Origin: Astrocystis sublimbata | Taxonomy: Eukaryota > Ascomycota > Sordariomycetes > Xylariales > Xylariaceae | Length of the DNA: 64,000 nt | Direction: 5' to 3' | NCBI GenBank assembly: GCA_022453515.1 | Contig: JAJNNY010000026.1 | Location: forward strand, 186,001-250,000 | Shown: one piece after another, positions 48,356-59,400 of the stretch | Numbering within the stretch: the stretch's first letter is position 1 | How the letters are laid out: each line of letters starts with the position of its first letter | Position numbers and translations under genes: made by a program | The notes under the pieces: generated by a model | Told to the model about the DNA's origin: nothing | The model's input: the letters and a program-made list of their open reading frames with translations, nothing else | Databases searched by the model: none

Positions 48356-49483
48356 TGTTCTGGACCACACGCTAACGTTGCATGATGGGCCTTGTAATTT
48401 GATCTGACGGGCGAGAGATCAGATCGTCGTTAAGTTAAAGGTGCTAGGGACTAGGGAAATGGAAAAAAAAAAAGAAAAAAAAAGGAAAGGGTCATTATTT
48501 AGGTGCTGGGATCTAGATATAAAGGTGGGAATGAATTATTCGCTTGTACTAGGGGATATACAATGGGTTTGCTATAGCCTGATAGACCGTGGAGCGACAG
48601 TCTAGTGCCCAGGTGTTCATGAGGTACCTAGGTGATGATGGCGTTGCATTTATAGCATTGATTAATCTGCACTAGTTATTCTACGTCACACGCCATGCGA
48701 TGAGTTTTATCAATTACTTACCATTTATTAACTGGTCTGATACCCTACACATATGCGAGCTAATCTATTCGAACACCTTGTGTACTACCACTTTAACAAT
48801 GAAATGCATATACTATAGTGGGCCCTTCCCTGATCTTAGTACGAGAGTAACACCCTCGAGGTTCTAGTATTTATAGACTATGAGATAAAAACTAGGAAAA
48901 TTATATAACAGCTGAATAACGATTGCTTAAGCTATAAATAACCAGACTCGGTGTTTTCTTTTTTCCCTGGCCTTGATTTATATGATTCTGTTCTAGAAAT
49001 AGCAAAGTTTGATGGATAAGTACCTAAAGTAGTGAGACATACGCATTTGTCCGGTGGGTATAAATCCTGGTGCTGATGACTGTGACACCAATCCAACGAC
49101 GAACTGTATATCTGATCTGGGGCAATGGCACACGGAGGAGATGAGCAGGTGACATGGATTGTTTTTTCATCATATTCGTGAGTCAACGTTTCTTTTCATA
49201 TCTATCTACTGTAGCCGTGCCAGAAGCATCATGTGACATTTTGCTAAAGCCAAACCCCCAAGGGGCAATAGAGACCAGGCATGATTTCTCTTCATAGAGA
49301 CATGCACGCCGTTCTCCTCGTAAGTGTCAACGCCACAGAGACGAGGACTTGATTCAAGCCCAATAAAAGTGCCAGAAACCGCGTGATCCTCTCGAGAACG
49401 CCGGTAGCTCCCCAAGCCACAGCCCAAGCCGTACGATCGGTAGGTCGATAGGTGGAGAAAGAGGGTTGCCGAGCTGGGCGCGA
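48356..49483. other. Intergenic stretch between convergent genes
   Basis: Rad26 (+) and RPS14 (-) converge here, so it holds both 3' regions. An A-rich run lies at about 48,462-48,488, and the middle is AT-rich. No supported gene. Confidence 0.65.
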
Positions 49484-50434
<951 letters not shown>

Positions 50435-50929
50435 GATGGCGGCTGCTTTGGGTGGCTTGTCGTTAGTTGCTGCAGAAGAGGTTGGCAGCAAAGGTTTCGC
50501 GGGACGACAATCGAAGATGTGTGGTGTTGCTCTGATGTCTTGGTGGGGCAGTGTCTGAAGGCGGCAGGCGGTCACCGTATCGGAGCAGGCAGAAAAACTT
50601 AGCGGTGGGCGATTGATCAGGTGAACCCTAATTTTCTTGTCTCTTTTCGCTTGACAGATTGTGAAAAAGCCCAGCTGCGCCAGTGGGTCTACCTACTAGG
50701 GGCCTACATAGGTACTTCCTAGGTACAGATAGCGGGATAATCGTGGTGGTGGTGGCGCATAGAGGCCCAAGCGCTCAGCCCGCCCCACTCCCACACAACG
50801 CCCGCAAATTCTCGTAACCTTTATTATCGCGTGCATCTGGAACTTTTTTCTCCCTTCCTCCTGCTGACAACCAACGCCCAACGCCGAAGTCGACAATCAC
50901 CGCCACGGCCAACTCGCCAATTCGACACA
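50435..50929. promoter_or_regulatory. Shared bidirectional promoter of RPS14 and RPL7, with telobox
   Basis: The 495 bases between the RPS14 ATG (-) and RPL7 ATG (+) must hold both promoters. AACCCTAA at 50624-50631 fits the ARCCCTAA telobox bound by Tbf1-type factors, which are known to drive ribosomal protein or snoRNA genes in several ascomycete yeasts. No TATA box is evident. Co-regulation of the two ribosomal proteins is inferred from the arrangement. Confidence 0.6.
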
Positions 50930-52472
50930 ATGGCTGCCTCCACGTATGCTACCCTTCCGTGATTCTACCTCGCCCACCGATGTAGAGAAGATGCAACCTG
51001 TCATCCCGGCCCCTGGATTGTTGCAGATTGTCGTGGTCCTCTCGGCTGGATGGCTTGACTTCTCATTATGCACCTGAGATATGGTGTGAGAAGCTTCGCA
51101 AACCAGCTCGATCTATCCTGGGCTTCTCCCTCTTTTCTCTAGGCTTGGAACACAGCTTGCAGACTGAGAGATGTTGCCTGGGGCGTTGGAGTCGAAGGCC
51201 TCGTCCTTCTCTCTTAAATACAGCTGCCACGCATACCTAGCCTGACGGAGATGTGTATTGCTCCATCTCCCGACAGCCATGGTTTCGCCGTGCGCATTAC
51301 CTCTTGGTCATTGTCCCAAGGTGTTGTCGGATGAGGAACTATCTTGCAGAGTTTTTTGTCTTCGCATCAATGCTTGCATTGAAGCTTAGACGGAAACATC
51401 CTGTAGATAGCTCACCGATCAAATCTATTCGCTCGAGTTAGCTACCGCTGAGAATGTCGCACGCAGTCGGCAATTCTCCAACCGGCGCTCTTCTCATACA
51501 TGTTACCATGTATGATGTGGACTATGTACTAATCTGAACCCAACAGTTCCGTCCCCACCCAGGACCAGGTCATGGTTCCTGAGACCCTTCTCAAGAAGCG
51601 CAAGAGCCAGGAGAAGGCCCGCGCTGAGCGCACCACCGAGCTCGAGAAGAAGAAGAAGGTTCGTGCACATTTCTTACACTCACATCGAGCCATGGGGAGC
51701 GTTATATGATGTATAAAAACCATTTGCGACTAGACAAGGTCAATGCTGTTGCAAAATACCATCTTTCGGGTCTGATTTACGAAAAATGCATCCAATTTGC
51801 CTGACACCTCCAAGTATGTCTGTCATATTAACATGCGAGTTCTAGGCCAACAAGGAGAAGCGTTCCGTCATCTTCAAGCGTGCTGAGAAGTACGTCAACG
51901 AGTACCGCGATGCTGAGCGCGAGAAGGTCCGCCTCAACCGCGTCGCTAAGCAGGAGGGCAACTTCCACGTCCCTGCTGAGGAGAAGCTCCTCTTCGTTAT
52001 CCGTATCAAGGGTATCAACAAGATTGCCCCCAAGCCCCGCAAAATCCTCCAGCTCCTCCGTCTTCTCCAGATCAACAACGGTGTTTTTGTCCGTGTGACC
52101 AAGGCTACCGCTGAGATGATCAAGATCGTCGAGCCCTGGGTTGCCTACGGTTACCCCAACCTGAAGAGTGTCAAGGAGCTCATCTACAAGCGCGGTTACG
52201 GAAAGGTCAACAAGCAGCGCATTCCCCTGACCGACAACGCCATCATTGAGGAGAGCCTCGGCAAGTACGGTATCATCTGCATTGAGGATCTCGTCCACGA
52301 GATCATCACCGTCGGCCCCAACTTCAAGCAGGCCTCCAACTTCCTGTGGCCCTTCAAGCTCAGCAACCCCAACGGAGGCTTCCGTCCCAGAAAATTCAAG
52401 CACTTCATTGAGGGTGGTGACCTTGGCAACCGTGAGGACAAGATCAACGCTCTGATCCGACAGATGAACTAA
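50930..52472 (+). CDS. RPL7: 60S ribosomal protein L7 (uL30)
   Basis: A large-subunit protein. Three exons, 50930-50943, 51547-51658 and 51846-52472, join to 250 aa, the normal length. The 14-nt first exon encodes MAAST, and splicing joins it to [20 protein letters not shown]. Landmarks: the basic N-terminal extension ([20 protein letters not shown]), [80 protein letters not shown] and the C-terminus [12 protein letters not shown]. Codons are strongly C-ending in the third exon, as expected for a highly expressed gene. Intron 1 is 603 nt, far longer than any other intron here. Intron 2 (187 nt) carries a box C/D snoRNA. Confidence 0.96.
51700..51781 (+). ncRNA. Intronic box C/D snoRNA (snR39/snR39B-like), LSU rRNA 2'-O-methylation guide
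   Basis: It lies inside RPL7 intron 2 (51659-51845). Box C-like ATGATGT at 51706-51712 (one base off RTGATGA) and box D CTGA at 51772-51775 are flanked by a short terminal pairing (CGT at 51700-51702 with ACG at 51779-51781). Directly upstream of box D, 51758-51771 reads ACCATCTTTCGGGT, the perfect complement of the conserved large-subunit rRNA segment ACCCGAAAGATGGT, with one further G-U pair. By the D-box-plus-five rule the target is the G of CCCGAAAG, which corresponds to Gm805 of yeast 25S rRNA as I recall the numbering. In budding yeast the related guides snR39 and snR59 sit in RPL7A and RPL7B introns, so the host gene agrees. C' and D' boxes are not clear. Confidence 0.8.
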
Positions 52473-53249
52473 GCGATTTGACTTTGATTTGCGGGCTTTG
52501 GGATCTGGTAATGGCGGGTATTGTTTCAGCATGGATGGCGGCGTTATAAAAGGCTTCGAAAGGGAAGCTCTCGGAAGCTATCAATGAATTGAGATTTGTT
52601 ATGATTACGCATCACCTGATGTCCGTGCTGCACTGAGACGCTCATGCCTAGTTGCCACAATACCATGATCATTTTGACCGAATACTATTCTGACTTAAAC
52701 TCTTCCCTTTTTGTTTGTTTCTCGACAATCATCTGAGAAAGCCGTTGTTGTCGTCTCGTAGTGTGGATAGGCCAAGCATAACACACAAGCTATTTGGTTT
52801 AGTTATCAGTATTGCGGTCAAAATCTGAAGTTGGTATTCGTGTAGTTTTTGGACCATCAGATCTCATGTTACAGACGCAAGTACGATTACGTATCAGTCA
52901 ACGTGAACGATGTGCTCGTTTCGATTTGTCTGTTTTGAAGACATGATAGTATTTCCAAAGATGATGGTGATTAACAGGTAGCAATGATATTAATCCAATA
53001 GTGCGTGCAATTGACTTTAACCCTTTGTCAATGTTGAGAGGAGGATCGTGTGCACAGCGTCGGCTGGTATAACCGCCAAAGACAATACATATGTATACCC
53101 TGCACTGAGTAATCTAGTGTATTCACGTCTATTGATGGCAAATTGGAGTGCGCTTATTCAAAAAGTAGGCCCGTGAGTCACAAAAAGCGAGGTTCATTCC
53201 CTTGTTGTGGGGAAACCGTGAATGCAAGGCGTGAGTCAGAATCTGCATT
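52473..53249. other. Intergenic stretch between convergent genes
   Basis: 3' regions of RPL7 (+) and ISA2 (-). No supported gene. Confidence 0.7.
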
Positions 53250-54176
53250 TCACACCTTGATATCGAAGCTCGTCCCGCATCCGCAACTGCTCGTCGCCAG
53301 CGGATTATCGACGATTTTGAACTGGCTGCCGATCAGCTCCATCGTGTAGTCTACCTTGCTGCCCTTCAGGAGCTCCAGGCTGGGTAGATCGAGGATGATC
53401 TTGGGACTTGTGAGCGGTGGGGTTGCAGACGAAGCTGATTCCCCAGCGTCCCCGCCTCCTTCTCCCTCTCCGTCCTGGGCGAAGGCGAATATGGTGTCGT
53501 CCTCACCGAGCGCTGGGGGCGATGGGGAGCTCTTCGTTGTTGTTGACGGCGTTACCTCTGACGCTACCTGTTCTGGCTCGGGTGGGGAAGGGGAGGACGA
53601 GGAAGGCAGCGTCGTAAGCGACATGAGGTATTGGAACCCGTGACACCCGCCCGACTCGACCTGGATGCGCAGCGCGAGGTACGGGTTCTTGTCCTTGGTC
53701 ATTATCTGGGACAGTCGCTGTTGTGTTTAATTCGCTGGTTAGCTTTCTTGCGCTTTTCACTCGGGTTTGGTAGGTAATTCAGCAAGCGAAATCGGCGGGA
53801 ACCGATGCCGGTCGCAACGTACGTTGGCCGCACGGGGCGTGATCTCCAGGGCCATATCATTGCCGTCGTCGTCGATCTGCGGGTTGTGGATGGCGAGCGT
53901 CTTGGCCAGTGGACGTGAGGAAGTAAATGTCCTCCGACTGCTCCGAGAAACCGGCCTTGGTGTTTGTACGCTTTGTCTCCTTATAACTGCGCCGAAGCGG
54001 CTCGATATGGGCGCTTTAGGGTTGCTCGTCCGAGGTGCGCCGGGGTAGAGGGAGAGGGCTCGTGCTTGTGTCCTCGGCGGGAGTAGGACGTCGAGGCTGG
54101 AGCTCGTGCTCCGCGCGTAGAGCTGGACGAACAGCTTGGCGGTTGAAGGCGCATTGGCGCACCTTAGTGGAGGCAT
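53250..54176 (-). CDS. ISA2: Mitochondrial iron-sulfur cluster assembly protein Isa2 (A-type carrier)
   Basis: With Isa1 and Iba57 it helps make [4Fe-4S] clusters for lipoate synthase, aconitase and others in the mitochondrial matrix. Two exons on the minus strand, 54176-53823 and 53717-53250, with a 105-nt intron, join to 273 aa. The first 90 or so residues are rich in Arg and Ser without acidic residues (for example SSRRTFTSSRPLAKTL), a matrix-targeting presequence. The A-type domain follows: LEITPRAANRLSQIM, LALRIQVESGGCHGFQYLMSL, VDYTMELIGSQFKIVDNP and SSCGCGTSF. The three cluster ligands are present (C143, C263, C265). An insertion of about 60 Ser/Pro/Glu-rich residues separates the halves, which I believe is common in fungal Isa2. 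The frame is open a few codons upstream of the chosen ATG, but no earlier ATG occurs in it. Confidence 0.92.
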
Positions 54177-54730
54177 CGGGATATCGACCAAGATCAGATG
54201 TCTTGACAGTGGTCTTGATAGTGGTGGGGTTCAGCGCCGGGTCCTGCTGGGTTGGAAATGAGTTATATCGAATCGTATTCTTACTTTGTAAGCAAGAGTA
54301 ACTATACCTGAGTATGGGCGGGTGGGAAATGATATCAAAAGGTCGAGGTGGTGGTGGCATGGGTCCACCAGGTCCAGACTGCAGAGGGACAAACCATCGA
54401 AGTGGCACTGTATGTTTTATACAGTGTGCTAAAAGCACGGACAGTGTGAGGACTAGCCAACAGGAGAGCTTGCGTTGGTCAACATTACGAGTAAGTGGAA
54501 GCGAGGCCATCGTAATATCATGTGGGCAGTGACATGCATGCGGATGCCGTGTACGACAACTTCTCCAGCTCGAATATCTTACGCTACCTTATTGCTCATG
54601 TTCTCGTTACACCATTCCCGTCAGGGACAATACCACAGCAATCAAGCTTTGTACAAACATCCAGCTGGGCAAGAAATATGAACATGAACCAGACGACAGT
54701 AGCTGTATCGAAAGCATGCGATAGCACCCT
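54177..54730. other. Intergenic stretch
   Basis: Spacer between two minus-strand genes, with the ISA2 promoter. No supported gene. Confidence 0.65.
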
Positions 54731-55917
54731 CTATTCCTGGGGAATCAGATCCGGGACTCCCGTCTCCGCACTCTCTTCCAACACCGAAATGCCTTCAATT
54801 ACCTCCAAGGGGCCTTCGCCCAAGTCCTTGGTTTCGTGCCCAGCCGCCGGTGGGGCCATATTGTCGTTATTGTCAGATGAAGACCCTTCCCCGGCGGAAC
54901 CCTCATCTTGCTCCTCTGCCTGCGTACTTGTAGACATGTATGAAAGCGATGTCGATTTCGATGTCGATGTCTGCAGCGAACGGCGCTAGATCCCGGTTAG
55001 TAACTTGCGAAGCATGCCACATGGGCGGGTGCACAGGTAAAGTACCCGTGGAAGAGGAACCGGCCGCGTCCCGATGTTTTCCATGATTTTCCTGTCGACC
55101 ACCCGTACCTTGCCCCTTCCGTAAAAGCAGGCAGCTGTGGGTGGTATGTCCCCGTTGAGAATTCCGTTTAAACTCAAGAACGATCGGCTGTCGGCCGTAT
55201 GACAGCGGTGGCACATGCGATCGCAGCTTGCGTCTCGACCGCGAACCCAGGGCGTCCAATCACTCGCTGTAGAACCGCGAGATGTTTGTTGACCGCTTCC
55301 AAATGGATGATATACACCGTGTGTTGCGACAGCAAACTGTCGCTCCTGCTCCGAGGCGACTTCGAGCACCTGCTTCGGTCAGCATGCATATCTTCATGAG
55401 ACCCATATGGCTGTCTCCTACATGCTCTCTCTGCTTCATTATGGTCTTGAGCTGCCCAGGCGAGTAGGTGCGCAGTTGCTCTTCTGTCACTTCGTCGAGG
55501 AAGCTGAGTTTATCCGCCCTGCGTTCGGGACCTCGAAGGGCGGGCTTGATTAAGGGTAAGATCGTATTCCGATACGCCTAGTGATGAACAATCTGATCTC
55601 AGTCCATGTACATCGAAGAGCCCCGATAACCAACTTACTTCTAGGTCCTTTTCCGACATGGCCGCTATCCAGGCGATGTACCGATTTTCAAGATCATCCG
55701 TGCATTGGTAGAGCCATCCCTACTGGCCATGTCGAGAGCAATAACGGCAAGAAGCTTGTGGATCATAGAACCGTGTCACGGTGAGGTGAGTGCACTTAGG
55801 TTTGAGCATACGTGATCGGGGAGTCGGTGCAATGGGCAGCGACGAAGACGAGGACGAGGACGAGGACGAGGACGATGATGCTGCTGCCTCGCCGGACGCC
55901 AGCTGATACGGCTCCAT
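54731..55917 (-). pseudogene. Unknown fungal Cys-rich protein gene, interrupted by one in-frame TAG
   Basis: Four exons on the minus strand, 55917-55639, 55577-55422, 55369-55046 and 54985-54731, with introns of 61, 52 and 60 nt, all canonical and in phase. The joined frame has 337 sense and stop codons before its terminator, one of them a TAG at 55720-55722 (plus-strand coordinates). Protein-like sequence continues on both sides: KCTHLTVTRFYDPQASCRYC before the stop, GWLYQCTDDLENRYIAWIAA after it. Further blocks are EEQLRTYSPGQLKTIMKQRE, MCHRCHTADSRSFLSLNGIL with NGDIPPTAACF, and a low-complexity acidic tail. CX2C pairs suggest a metal-binding protein. I recognise the general pattern from unnamed fungal hypothetical proteins but cannot give a function. 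TAG could be a mutated TGG or CAG, a sequencing error, or a readthrough site. A Ser run from TCG/TCC repeats lies near the N-terminus. Confidence 0.6.
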
Positions 55918-56264
55918 GCTGCTGGGACCAACGTCGGTTTCGCGGTAAAACAGCGCCGTTATGCAAGTGAACAAGTACCTAGTAATCGCTTTGGAAAGAT
56001 CAATAACATAGATTGTTCCTCTCAAGAGGTGTTCTGGTTGTGCTATACCTACTTAGCTGCATCAAGCAACAGGACAATGGAACCTAGGTTCAGCTTGCGC
56101 CGGCAGCGAATGTCCAAAATAAACGTAGCTACAGGTCGGTTACACGATACATGTACCAAATAGTGAATTTATGTACCTAGGTAGCTGGCTCGTAAGTTGC
56201 TGCTAGTAACTCCAGGCAGTTTAGCGATTCAGAGATTCAGAAGTTCGTTAGATACATGCATCCA

Positions 56265-56296
56265 GGTACCTACCTACATGGAGGTAGGTAGGTACC
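56265..56296. repeat. Perfect 13-bp inverted repeat made of GGTA/CCTA units
   Basis: Arms 56265-56277 (GGTACCTACCTAC) and 56284-56296 pair perfectly over a 6-base loop. It is the tidiest case of the tetranucleotide motif scattered through the window's intergenic DNA. Confidence 0.85.
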
Positions 56297-57400
56297 CGAA
56301 GTATGTTTGATCAAAACAATTGGCCCGAAGCCAAGTGGCCTAATGAACAACACACTGATCTCTCTTGCCATCTTGTTCTGGCTTGTCATATTCGAGTACA
56401 AGGCCATAGCAACCAACTTACACCCTTAGGTAGGAGGTAGGCATCTAGGTAGTGCCACTCTCGCCACTATCGCTCTTATCTTATATAAGCTTATCGAAGA
56501 AGTAAGATCATGCTAGGTAAGTAGGCAGTGGGAGGAAATGGTATGAAATGGCATGCAATGAAACAGGGTAAATTTCTCCGGAAATCTAAGAAATCAGTTT
56601 GGTTATGGCTAACACGTAAATACTACCCAGTAGGTAGTTTCGTTGCATCTCGACGGAGGCATGTATGTAATAATGTAAGGCTTCTCTAACCCATCAGGCA
56701 CCAACCAATTGAGATGTTACTTACAAGTAAATATGAACCCACAATAGTCGGGCTTTTGCTTGCAAAATTCAAGTTCCCTACCTGCTGTATGTATGTAAGT
56801 GAATATGATGCACATGTAGATGGAGCATCATGGAGGGCAGTTCATCGCCAAGACGAAAGCTAAAGAGGCTCAACAACCAATAGTGTGCGACGAGCTGCAG
56901 CCGGGGGCTGACCAGGGGTCGACCCAGGGCGCATAGATCTGTTGTTATGCGGCAACGGATTGAACCAATGGGCGCAGCCAGAAACAATGCGCGGGCCCAT
57001 AATTGCACGTCGCGCTACGAGGAAGAGGTCCTGAGCGAGATGTCTTGTATACTTTCGATAGGTCCCTGAGATGGGGAAAAGGGGGGCGAATGCAGCGAGC
57101 TAGCGGCCCTGGGCAGTACCTGGGCCGCCTGGGGCCAGTCAGAGTCAGGGCCAGCCAGGGCACGACTCGCGCCTATGCAAGCTCGGCTCGCTGGTGCCAG
57201 GATGCCTGATCAGGTACCGGCTACCTCAGTACCCAAGTCGACCAACCTCGTCCTCTCGCCGCGCGCGCTGCTCCAAGCATGAAAAGTGCTCTCTCTGCTC
57301 TGCTCACTGCTTGCTCACTGCTTGCTCACTGCTCCAGCCAGCCCTGTCGAGCCCTGTCAACCAACCGGACCAGGACAGCACCAAGACCAAAGACGGGCAG

Positions 57401-57430
57401 ACCAGACCAGACCAGACCAGACCAGACCAG
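57401..57430 (+). repeat. (ACCAG)6 pentanucleotide repeat upstream of the PMP22-like gene
   Basis: Six perfect units about 510 bases before the ATG, in the sense orientation. The RasGEF leader has four units of the same pentamer in its own sense orientation. Confidence 0.85.
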
Positions 57431-57938
57431 CGCCAGACCAACCAACCTCCCCCCTTCGCCAGTGCTCAGAGTTCCCACCCACCGCCTCGTCTGCCCAATC
57501 GTTCCCAACCGGCGACAACCACGACGAGACGACGGCGACGACGACACTGATGATCCTCGCGCCCCGCCACTTCTGACGGCGACGACTCCTGCATCGCGAC
57601 CGTAAGCCTGCCCTGCCCTGCCCTGAACATCCACTGCCATCCAACATCTGCTGCATGCCCCCGTCTCTGAGAGACCCTGCCCGCGCGGCCTGGCTCCCAG
57701 GAAACATTTGCCGAGGCCTACTTCGCCGCGTGTAAACAAACCAAACCCATTGACCCAACCAACACCACAATCGTCTCACGAACATCCGCGCTCGACCGCG
57801 CCCGACTGCACCCGCCCTTGTCTCTGTCTCTGTCCCGAGAGCACGTCGCTGACACTCGTCTGGAATAGCTCACACACCCGACACCCGATCCGCGGCATCT
57901 GTGCGATTGACTGGTTGACTGATTGATCGTCCGGGACC

Positions 57939-58983
57939 ATGTCGCTCAAGGTCGAGCGGGACACCGTCCAGCAGGTGACCGAGGGCGCTGCGAAGGCTGC
58001 CTCCAGCGCCGCCCCTCGCGATGGCCCTCTGCCCGGCACCAGTGGGAAGCATCCGATCGCCGCCGCCATCGGCACCGCCATCACTGGCGGCAAGAAGAAC
58101 GCCGGCACCAAAGGGTATCTGATGGTATGTCTCAACCCTACCTGTACCTCCCGTCCCTTTGCTACTCTGACTGCTCGCCCACTGCTCTCGCGCCTGGGTG
58201 CGAAGGCGTTACGCGTGCTAAGCTGACCTCGGCCCAACCCAGGCATACATCAATGAGCTCGAGAAGAACCCCTTGCGCACCAAGATGCTCACGTCCGGTA
58301 CTCTGGCCGGTCTCCAGGAGTTCCTCGCTTCGTGGCTCGCCAAGGATCGCAACAAGCATGGCAACTACTTCACCTCGCGAGTGCCCAAGATGGCCGCATA
58401 CGGCGCGCTCATCAGCGCGCCCCTCGGCCACTTCTTGATCTGGCTGCTGCAGAAGGCCTTCAAGGGCCGCACAAGTCTGCGCGCTAAGATCCTGCAGATT
58501 CTCGTCAGCAACCTGGTGGTAAGTTTACGGCCCATTGCGTCGACAACAGACTCCGCGCGCTGACACAACCCCCTCCCACAGATTGCGCCGATTCAGAACT
58601 CCGTCTACCTCGTGGCTATGGCTCTCATTGCCGGGGCCCGAACATACCACCAAGTCCGGGCTACCGTTCGCGTCGGATTCATGAAAGTCATGAAGGTTTC
58701 TTGGATCACGTCCCCCATCTGCCTGGCCTTTGCTCAGCAGTTCCTGCCCGAGTTCGCCTGGATGCCCTTCTTCAACTTCGTCGCCTTCGTCATTGGTACG
58801 TATATCAACACTGTCACAAAGAAGAAGAGGCTCGCTGCCCTTCGCAAGAAGCACTTCGGCGATGGCCGCACTGGTTCTATGCCTCCTCCCCAACCGCCAC
58901 GACCGGAAGACTACCCCTCCCAGGGCCCATACCAGGGTCCTGGAGGAATGGGACCTTCCATGGGACCCAACCCTCCCTACTGA
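57939..58983 (+). CDS. Mpv17/PMP22-family peroxisomal membrane protein, probable Woronin sorting complex (WSC) ortholog
   Basis: Three exons, 57939-58124, 58243-58518 and 58582-58983, with 118- and 63-nt introns, join to 287 aa. The family signature is clear: YINELEKNPLRTKMLTSGTL, FTSRVPKMAAYGALISAPLG with HFLIWLLQ, APIQNSVYLVAMALIAGA, and near the C-terminus FNFVAFVIGTYINTVTKKKR. Four hydrophobic segments are visible. In Neurospora, the Pezizomycotina-specific PMP22 paralog WSC recruits Hex1 assemblies to make Woronin bodies that plug septal pores. The long N-terminal extension (about 60 residues, VPRDGPLPG-like AAPRDGPLPG) and the LASWLAKDRNKHGNYF segment agree with what I remember of WSC, so that assignment is likely but not certain. 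The Pro/Gly-rich tail (PPQPPRPEDYPSQGPYQGPG) is extra. Confidence 0.85.
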
Positions 58984-59400
58984 ACGACACTGCGACCTGG
59001 GTAAAGATACTGTATAATGATCATGGCTACTTGTTACCGGCTGCGTGGCTATTGAAACGGCACAAAGCGTCTACGGCACAATGAAGATACTTCAAATCCA
59101 TTGTAGTGTTACATGCGAGGAATAAGGAAAGGGGCGCGGTTGGGCGTGTGTCTGACGGATGATGAACCCCCCATTCGGGAATATATACACTTTGTATAGT
59201 TGCTACCTATTTATCACGTTCCATCAAATGTTTAGTGTTTCTCAAATTCTCATTACACTCAAATTACTCGTACGAGGATTTCGGGGAGAAACTCTCTCTT
59301 GTCTTTGGCTATTTCGACTACGACTGTGAGCAGGATCATGTTTCGAAGCATATTGAGAACCCCTACTGTCCCGAGGTTTGGGATTGTTCACGACGTCTAT
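58984..59400. other. Intergenic stretch between convergent genes
   Basis: 3' regions of the PMP22-like gene (+) and the LPMO-like gene (-). Nothing else seen. Confidence 0.7.

Larger units (their letters stand above)
55918..57938. other. Intergenic stretch and PMP22-like gene leader
   Basis: The left part is dense in ACCTAGGTA and GGTAGGTA motifs, including a perfect hairpin at 56,265-56,296. The right part (57.2-57.9 kb) is GC-rich, contains ACCAG and GCTCACT repeats, and is probably the leader of the PMP22-like gene. No supported gene. Confidence 0.6.

Noticed and set aside
51828..52532. 234-codon open frame antisense to RPL7 exon 3
   Set aside because: It is a mirror of the strongly biased RPL7 codons (Leu/Val/Asp-rich product) with no independent support.
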